Assembly: GCA_945901035.1 (NCBI GenBank)
Contig: CAMDKN010000022.1
Location: forward strand, 1 to 11,995
Direction of reading: 5' to 3'
From: Gulosibacter massiliensis
GTDB lineage: Bacteria > Actinomycetota > Actinomycetes > Actinomycetales > Microbacteriaceae
Length of the DNA stretch: 11,995 nucleotides
In this document: piece after piece, positions 7,437 through 11,995 of the stretch
Numbering within the stretch: position 1 is the stretch's first letter
Layout: each line of letters opens with the position of its first letter
Notes under the pieces: generated by a model
Seen by the model: only the letters and a program-made list of their open reading frames with translations
What the model was told of the DNA's origin: nothing
The model's database searches: none
Made by a program: the position numbers and the translations under genes

Positions 7437-8249
7437 CTAGTGTTTTCGAATTGCGCGACTGATCCGTTTGCCCCAGTGCATCGTCTTGATGATGGGGTAC
7501 ACCGCGAGGAACGCGGCCGCGGGGACCCGCAGACGGCGGTCGGGGATGCCGTGGTGGTTGTAGGTTCGGTCGAATCGCATCAGGTACGACACCATGTCCG
7601 ACGGGCTGTCATCCATCCGACGAAGCGACATTCCCGCGATGACGTTGGGCGCGTACACAATGGAGAGCCCGGCGCGGTGAATGTGGACAGCGAGGTCCAA
7701 GTCCTCGTGCATCAAGTCTTCTTCGTCCGCGCAGGTTTCATCGCGCACGGCACGCCACGCGTCGCGGGTCAATGCCATGTTCGAGCCGAACAAAAACTTG
7801 TAATCCCGAACTAACTTGAACATTGCCTTGCGCATCGTGTCATCCGCGATTCGACCGAACCGGCGAAACGGAAACTCGTAATAAATCACGGGACCCGTGA
7901 TGGCGGCGACGGTCGGGTCCACAAACGCCTTGATTGTTTCTTCGACCCAATTCGGTTCCACAATCGAGTCCGAGTCGATACGCCCGATGATGTCTCCCGT
8001 TGCCGAATCGAAACCCTTGTTACGGGTCGGGGTGATCCCTTGAGAGTCAGCTTGCTCGATCAAGAGAATGGGTGCATCCGGGTAGAGGGTTTGAACCTCT
8101 CGAACAATCGCAACGGTTTTGTCCGTGGACTTGTTGTTGACCACAATGATTTCGTGCGCGGGCACTGTTTGTGCGATGCACGACTCGAGACACGGGAGAA
8201 TCGTGTCTTCCTCGTTGTAGGCGGGAATGACGATGGAGACGGTCTTCAC
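7437..8249 (-). CDS. Family 2 glycosyltransferase
   Basis: A 270-residue GT-A fold glycosyltransferase, expected to transfer a sugar from a nucleotide donor to a wall or membrane acceptor. The N-terminus SIVIPAYNEED (5-15) is the classic GT2 opening strand. NNKSTDKT (38-45) is the next nucleotide-binding block. DSD (92-94) supplies the metal-binding DXD. GSNMALTRDAW (155-165) and the acidic EDLDLAVH (182-189) cover the acceptor and catalytic-base region. Only a weak hydrophobic stretch (about 241-256) is seen near the C-terminus, so it is probably cytoplasmic or peripheral. The GTG at 8249 was preferred because AAAGGA lies 4 nt before it and translation then begins immediately before the fold. 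A GTG at 8276 would add nine polar residues. TAAGAT at 8285-8280 is a plausible -10. Donor and acceptor are unknown, and no neighbour suggests a pathway. Confidence 0.9.
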   Translation of the reverse strand: MKTVSIVIPAYNEEDTILPCLESCIAQTVPAHEIIVVNNKSTDKTVAIVREVQTLYPDAPILLIEQADSQGITPTRNKGFDSATGDIIGRIDSDSIVEPNWVEETIKAFVDPTVAAITGPVIYYEFPFRRFGRIADDTMRKAMFKLVRDYKFLFGSNMALTRDAWRAVRDETCADEEDLMHEDLDLAVHIHRAGLSIVYAPNVIAGMSLRRMDDSPSDMVSYLMRFDRTYNHHGIPDRRLRVPAAAFLAVYPIIKTMHWGKRISRAIRKH

Positions 8250-8485
8250 GATGTCCTTTCGGGAACTGTCGTACACGCTATCTTACGACTGCGGTGGGCG
8301 ATTTTCGGAAGCGGGCAACCGGCCGCATGCAGGATTGTTTCGTTGCCGCGAGAGAATCGTTACATATTGTTGTCCGCGATTCAGGAAATCTGCGCTAGTG
8401 TCAATGAAGTCAGGCATCGCTCTCGGGCAGTTCTGGGATGTGTAGATGTTGACGTTGGTGGGCGAAGTACGACCCATCAAACAGC

Positions 8486-8491
8486 AAGGAG
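8486..8491 (+). promoter_or_regulatory. Ribosome binding site of the cold-shock gene
   Basis: AAGGAG lies 9 nt before the ATG, a strong Shine-Dalgarno that contrasts with the leaderless starts of argG, orn and terC. The 251-nt gap upstream (8250-8500) also holds the start region of the divergent glycosyltransferase. It may encode a long 5' leader, as cold-shock genes often have, but I could not fix a promoter there with confidence. Confidence 0.7.
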
Positions 8492-8500
8492 CGCAGCATC

Positions 8501-8704
8501 ATGGCCACAGGCGTCGTGAAATGGTTTAACAACGAAAAGGGTTATGGATTCATCACCCCCGATGAGGGCGGTCCCGACCTCTTCGCACACTTCAGCTCGA
8601 TCGAGACCGATGGTTTCAAGAGTCTCGCTGAGAACCAGAAGGTCGAATTTGAGGTAACACAGGGTGACAAAGGTCCCCAGGCAGCGAACATTCGCCCCCT
8701 CTAG
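8501..8704 (+). CDS. cspA: Cold-shock protein (CspA family)
   Basis: A 67-residue single cold-shock domain (five-stranded OB fold) that binds single-stranded RNA and DNA and acts as an RNA chaperone or transcription antiterminator in the cytosol. Both RNA-binding motifs are intact: RNP1 is KGYGFI (13-18) and RNP2 lies in DLFAHFS (26-32), with aromatic residues W8, F9, Y15, F17, F28 and F31 on the binding face. The length is exactly typical. The start is fixed by AAGGAG 9 nt upstream and the canonical opening ATGVVKWFN. The gene is monocistronic, ending in a strong terminator 18 nt after the stop. Which paralogue it is (cold-induced or constitutive) cannot be told, so the symbol stands for the family. 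Confidence 0.97.
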   Translation: MATGVVKWFNNEKGYGFITPDEGGPDLFAHFSSIETDGFKSLAENQKVEFEVTQGDKGPQAANIRPL

Positions 8705-8721
8705 TCTCGAGCCTTAAACTT

Positions 8722-8758
8722 CGGCGCCTTTCTTCGGAAAGGCGCCGCGGTTGTTTAA
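8722..8758 (+). terminator. Rho-independent terminator of the cold-shock gene (UUCG tetraloop)
   Basis: An 11-bp perfect stem (8722-8732 with 8737-8747) closes on the extra-stable C(UUCG)G tetraloop and is followed by CGGTTGTTT. It lies 17 nt past the csp stop codon. On the other strand it is 22 nt beyond the stop of the small membrane protein gene, so it may end both converging transcripts. The minus-strand T-content after it is low, so leftward termination would be weaker. Confidence 0.88.
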
Positions 8759-8769
8759 CGGGGTCTCGA

Positions 8770-8943
8770 CTACTTCGAGACGCGCGGCAGGATGTACATC
8801 GGAATCATCCACGCAAACACCGACATCAAGACGCCGCCGGCAAAAATCACGGCTTCGTAACCGGGAACCTGAAATGCGAACGACATGACGGGGAACGAGC
8901 CCAGGAAAATGACGCCGGTGAGGATGTTCAGCAGGATGTTCAT
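8770..8943 (-). CDS. Small two-helix membrane protein, 57 residues
   Basis: A short ORF of 57 codons plus stop, read directly from the sequence. It begins MNILLNILTGVIFLG and ends ILPRVSK. Two hydrophobic segments (about 3-24 and 30-53) are joined by a short turn containing PGYE (27-30), predicting a helical hairpin in the membrane with a basic C-terminal tail. The ATG is preceded by TAGGAG at a spacing of 5 nt, a good ribosome binding site. It starts 21 nt after the gatB stop on the same strand, so it is probably the last gene of the gatCAB operon. I do not recognise the family and no function can be given. The clear binding site, membrane-protein composition and position support a real gene. 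Confidence 0.72.
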   Translation of the reverse strand: MNILLNILTGVIFLGSFPVMSFAFQVPGYEAVIFAGGVLMSVFAWMIPMYILPRVSK

Positions 8944-8964
8944 GATGCTCCTAGTGTAATCGCA

Positions 8965-10464
8965 TCACGTCGATGCACGTTCGATGACCAGTTCACGTAC
9001 ACGAGCCGCGTCGGCCTTGCCGCCCATTGCCTTCATGACCGCCCCGATGACCGCACCCGCGGCTTCGACCTTGCCCGACGCGATTTTCTCGAGGACGTCC
9101 GGTTGCTGGGCCAGCGCGGCGTCGATTGCGGCGATGAGCGCCCCATCGTCGGACACCACGGTGAGTCCACGGGCGTCGATGATCTGCGCGACCGTTCCCT
9201 CATTGGCGATGAGACCCGCCAACGCTTCCCGCGCAAGTTTGTCGTTGATGATTCCGGCATCCACGGCGACCTGAAGTTCGGCGACCTGAGCGGGCGTGAC
9301 GAGGGACGCCGGTTCGACATTCAATTCGTTTGCGGTTCGGCTCAGTTCGCCCATCCACCACTTTCGCGCCGATTGCGGACTCGCGCCTGCCTCGACTGTT
9401 TCGCGAACCTCGACCAGAAGTCCCGCATTCACAATCGACTGGAAGTCGGCATCGGAGAAACCCCAATCCGCTTTGAGACGTCGGCGTTCGACCGCGGGCG
9501 GCTCGGGCAGTGCGGCTCGAAGTTCATCGACCAACGCCCGCGACGGACGAATCGGCAACAGATCGGGCTCGGGGAAGTACCGATAATCGTCGGCATCGCT
9601 CTTCGGACGACCGGGGGACGTTGTGCCGGTGTCTTCGTGCCAGTGTCGGGTCTCTTGAATGATGGCGGTACCCGCGTCGAGCAACGCCGCCTGACGCTGG
9701 ATTTCGTAGATGATCGCGCGCTCGATGGACCGCAGCGAGTTCACGTTTTTGGTTTCCGTTCGCGTACCCAACTTTTCCTGGCCGCGTGGACGAAGCGACA
9801 CGTTCGCATCGCAGCGCAGGTTGCCGCGTTCCATTCGCGCCTCGGAAATACCGAGTCCACGAACGATGTCTCGAATCGTGGACACATAGGCGCGGGCGAC
9901 CTCGCCGGCCCGACCCTCGGTCCCGAAAATCGGTTTCGTCACGATTTCGACAAGCGGTACTCCGGCGCGGTTGTAATCGACGAGCGAATACTCGGCTCCC
10001 TGGATTCGACCCGTCGCACCGCCGACGTGGGTGAGCTTCCCCGCGTCTTCCTCCATGTGCGCGCGCTCGATCGGAATCGTCACGATGTCACCGTTGTCCA
10101 ACTCGATGTCGAGCGAACCCTCGAACGCAATCGGTTCGTCGAACTGCGAGATCTGGTAGTTCTTGGCGAGGTCGGGATAGAAATAGTTCTTTCGCGCGAA
10201 ACGACAGGTCTCGGCGATTTCACAGCCCAGCGCGAGCCCGAGCGAAATCGAATAACGGACGGCCTGCTCGTTGACCACGGGAAGGCTGCCGGGAAGCCCC
10301 AGACAAACGGGCGTGACCGCGGTGTTCGGATCCGCGCCGAACAGGTTCGAGGCGCTCGAGAACATTTTGGTTTTCGTCGACAGTTCGACGTGGACCTCGA
10401 GGCCGATGACCGGCTCGAACTTTTCCAGGGCTTTGTCGAACGCCATGAGAGCGTCTTTCGCCAT
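8965..10464 (-). CDS. gatB: Asp/Glu-tRNA(Asn/Gln) amidotransferase subunit B
   Basis: The kinase and tRNA-binding subunit of the GatCAB enzyme, which turns misacylated Glu-tRNA(Gln) or Asp-tRNA(Asn) into the correct amide form. It activates the carboxylate with ATP and receives ammonia from GatA. The 499-residue protein shows the cradle-domain motifs GLEVHVEL (21-28), PVCLGLPGSLPVVN (52-65), KNYFYPDLAKNYQISQFDEP, and later DDYRYFPEPDLLPI. The C-terminal third is the helical region plus the YqeY-like tail that contacts tRNA. The start at 10464 uses ATG in a TAATG overlap with the gatA stop, indicating translational coupling. A longer frame running to 10698 lies inside gatA and is not protein-like. 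The length is normal for the family. Confidence 0.97.
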   Translation of the reverse strand: MAKDALMAFDKALEKFEPVIGLEVHVELSTKTKMFSSASNLFGADPNTAVTPVCLGLPGSLPVVNEQAVRYSISLGLALGCEIAETCRFARKNYFYPDLAKNYQISQFDEPIAFEGSLDIELDNGDIVTIPIERAHMEEDAGKLTHVGGATGRIQGAEYSLVDYNRAGVPLVEIVTKPIFGTEGRAGEVARAYVSTIRDIVRGLGISEARMERGNLRCDANVSLRPRGQEKLGTRTETKNVNSLRSIERAIIYEIQRQAALLDAGTAIIQETRHWHEDTGTTSPGRPKSDADDYRYFPEPDLLPIRPSRALVDELRAALPEPPAVERRRLKADWGFSDADFQSIVNAGLLVEVRETVEAGASPQSARKWWMGELSRTANELNVEPASLVTPAQVAELQVAVDAGIINDKLAREALAGLIANEGTVAQIIDARGLTVVSDDGALIAAIDAALAQQPDVLEKIASGKVEAAGAVIGAVMKAMGGKADAARVRELVIERAST

Positions 10465-11981
10465 TAGTTGGACCCTCCCGTGTAGGCCGGCGTGAGAGCC
10501 GAGAACGTCGAGCCGCGCTTGGCGTCCAGTAGTGCCTCGATTGCAGCCCCCACCTCGTAGAGTCGCGCGTCTTCGCGGGCGGGCGCCATGATCTGTAGGC
10601 CGACGGGCAGGTTGTCCTCGTCCGCCAGACCAATCGGGATGCTGATCCCCGGGATACCCGCCATGTTGACCGGGATCGTCGTGATGTCGCTCAGCCACAT
10701 CGCGAGCGGGTCATCGAGTTTCTCCCCCAGTTTCCATGCGGTGGTCGGGGCGGTCGGTGACACGAGCACGTCGACCTGCGCAAAGGCGGCGGCGAAGTCG
10801 CGCTGGATGAGGGTGCGAACCTTTTGCGCCGAGCCGTAATACGCGTCGTAGTAGCCCGCCGACAGCGCATACGTTCCTAGGATGATGCGGCGCTTCGCTT
10901 CGGCGCCGAATCCCTGTTCGCGAGTGGCCGACATGACATCTTCGACCGTTGGCGTTCCCGCCGGAGTCACCCGCAGTCCGAACCGCACCGAGTCGAACTT
11001 GGCGAGGTTGCTCGACGCTTCCGCGGTGAGAATCAGGTAGTACGCGGCGACGGCGTATTCGAAGTTGGGTGCGCTCACGTCGACGATTTCGGCGCCCTCG
11101 GCGGCGAGCATCTCGAGGGTTTCGTGGAACCGTGCGGTGACTCCCGGTTGGAAGCCCGGCTGGTCCAAGTCCTTCACCACACCGATGCGCAGACCTTTCA
11201 GGGATTCGCCGCGTGCGCCACGCCGTGCGGCGTCTGCGAAGGACGGCCAGGGGTCGGAGATGCTCGTCGAATCGTGACGGTCAAAGCCACCGATGATGTC
11301 GTGCAGCAAACCTGCATCGAGCACGGTGCGGGCGACGGGACCGATTTGGTCGAGCGACGAGGCCAACGCGATTGCGCCGTAGCGACTCACGCCACCGTAC
11401 GTCGGTTTGACGCCCACTGTTCCCGTGAACGCCGCGGGTTGACGGATCGAGCCGCCCGTGTCGGAGCCGAGGGCCAGCGCGGCCTGGAAAGCGCCGACCG
11501 CTGATGCCGAACCGCCGCCGGAACCGCCGGGGATTCGAGTGCGATCCCACGAGTTGCGGGTGATGCCGTAGGCCGAATGTTCCGTGGACGACCCCATCGC
11601 GAACTCGTCCATGTTCGTCTTACCCAGAATCGGCAGGCGGGCGGCGCGAAGCAGAGCGACCGGCGTCGCGTCGTAGGGCGGAACCCAACCCTCGAGGATT
11701 TTGGAACCCGCGGTCGAGGGCATGTCGAGAGTACAGAGAACGTCCTTGACCGCGATGGGAACACCCGCGAGGGGACTCAGTTCGACGCCACCCGCACGGG
11801 CCGCATCGACCTCGTCGGCGATTGTCAGAGCCGTGTCGGACACGTGCAGGAACGCGCCGAGGTCGCCGTCGGTTTCGCTGATGCGATCGAGGTGCGCCTG
11901 AGTGAGCTCGACGCTCGAAATCTGTCGGGATTGAAGAAGTTCGGATTGTTCCGCCGCGCTAAGCCGGATGAGGTCGCTCAC
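10464..11981 (-). CDS. gatA: Asp/Glu-tRNA(Asn/Gln) amidotransferase subunit A (glutamine amidase)
   Basis: The glutaminase subunit of GatCAB: it releases ammonia from glutamine for the tRNA-bound amidation done by GatB. The 505-residue protein belongs to the amidase-signature family. The catalytic Ser-cisSer-Lys triad is at K79 (IAVKD), S154 ([10 protein letters not shown]) and S178 ([11 protein letters not shown]), the same numbering as the well-studied Staphylococcus aureus enzyme as I recall it. The residue after the cis-Ser is Gly instead of the more usual Ser. The GTG start has a GGGGGAGG ribosome-binding stretch just upstream and appears to overlap the end of gatC as GTGA. It is followed by gatB in a TAATG overlap. 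Confidence 0.97.
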   Translation of the reverse strand: MSDLIRLSAAEQSELLQSRQISSVELTQAHLDRISETDGDLGAFLHVSDTALTIADEVDAARAGGVELSPLAGVPIAVKDVLCTLDMPSTAGSKILEGWVPPYDATPVALLRAARLPILGKTNMDEFAMGSSTEHSAYGITRNSWDRTRIPGGSGGGSASAVGAFQAALALGSDTGGSIRQPAAFTGTVGVKPTYGGVSRYGAIALASSLDQIGPVARTVLDAGLLHDIIGGFDRHDSTSISDPWPSFADAARRGARGESLKGLRIGVVKDLDQPGFQPGVTARFHETLEMLAAEGAEIVDVSAPNFEYAVAAYYLILTAEASSNLAKFDSVRFGLRVTPAGTPTVEDVMSATREQGFGAEAKRRIILGTYALSAGYYDAYYGSAQKVRTLIQRDFAAAFAQVDVLVSPTAPTTAWKLGEKLDDPLAMWLSDITTIPVNMAGIPGISIPIGLADEDNLPVGLQIMAPAREDARLYEVGAAIEALLDAKRGSTFSALTPAYTGGSN

Positions 11982-11995
11982 GCCTCCTCCCCCAA
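11978..11995 (-). CDS. gatC: 3' end of a probable gatC (partial)
   Basis: Upstream of gatA on the minus strand, one frame reads LGEEA and then TGA, with the stop (11980-11978) overlapping the gatA GTG in a 4-nt GTGA junction. Actinobacterial GatC proteins commonly end in a similar short acidic sequence, and gatC normally precedes gatA. Only five codons are visible, so the call rests on position and overlap rather than on homology. Confidence 0.5.
   Translation of the reverse strand: MGEEA

Noticed and set aside
9103..10467. 454-codon plus-strand ORF opposite gatB
   Set aside because: It lies entirely antisense to gatB, which has all family motifs; the reading looks like a high-GC frame shadow.
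10465..10698. 78-residue N-terminal extension of gatB
   Set aside because: It lies inside gatA, is low-complexity Arg/Gly/His sequence, and the TAATG junction at 10464 gives the normal GatB N-terminus.

Overview
The window reads as chromosomal DNA of an actinobacterium, most likely a Microbacteriaceae-like lineage of moderately high GC. This placement is inference. It rests on several signs: frequent GTG starts, start codons set 6 nt after a TANNNT -10 box (leaderless genes), an LAXTG-type cell-wall sorting signal of the kind used by actinobacterial class E sortases, an oligoribonuclease gene next to tRNA-His, and a gatCAB cluster. Nothing looks like a phage, transposon, CRISPR array or other mobile island, and coding density is high (longest gene-free gap about 250 bp). 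A taxon cannot be named from this sequence alone.

Layout from left to right. A strong hairpin terminator (1-30) ends a leftward gene for a secreted, wall-anchored L-type-lectin-like protein (42-1028). Divergent from it run argG (argininosuccinate synthase) and orn (oligoribonuclease), each with its own probable leaderless promoter, followed by tRNA-His(GUG). Leftward again comes a four-gene unit, read from 6532 down to 3283. It consists of a TPP riboswitch, the YkoE-family S component, a fused double ATPase (YkoD type), the EcfT/YkoC-type transmembrane component, and a small P-loop kinase-like protein. This is a thiamine/hydroxymethylpyrimidine ECF importer under thiamine pyrophosphate control. 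The kinase overlaps the last transporter gene and is the least expected member.

Divergent from the riboswitch lies a TerC-family membrane protein gene (6582-7430) with a Lys/Ala/Pro-rich tail. It converges, with only 6 nt between, on a leftward family 2 glycosyltransferase gene (7437-8249). Next comes a rightward cold-shock protein gene with a textbook UUCG-tetraloop terminator. The right end is the leftward gatC(partial)-gatA-gatB set for the Asp/Glu-tRNA amidotransferase, followed by a 57-residue two-helix membrane protein gene that is too short for ordinary ORF cut-offs.

Most of the window is housekeeping: arginine synthesis, RNA decay, tRNA charging and cold-shock RNA binding. The parts worth a second look are the riboswitch-importer-kinase operon and its expression platform, the repeated TANNNT-N6-ATG arrangement, the LAPTG lectin, and the small membrane protein after gatB. 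I did not find a convincing new multi-gene system.
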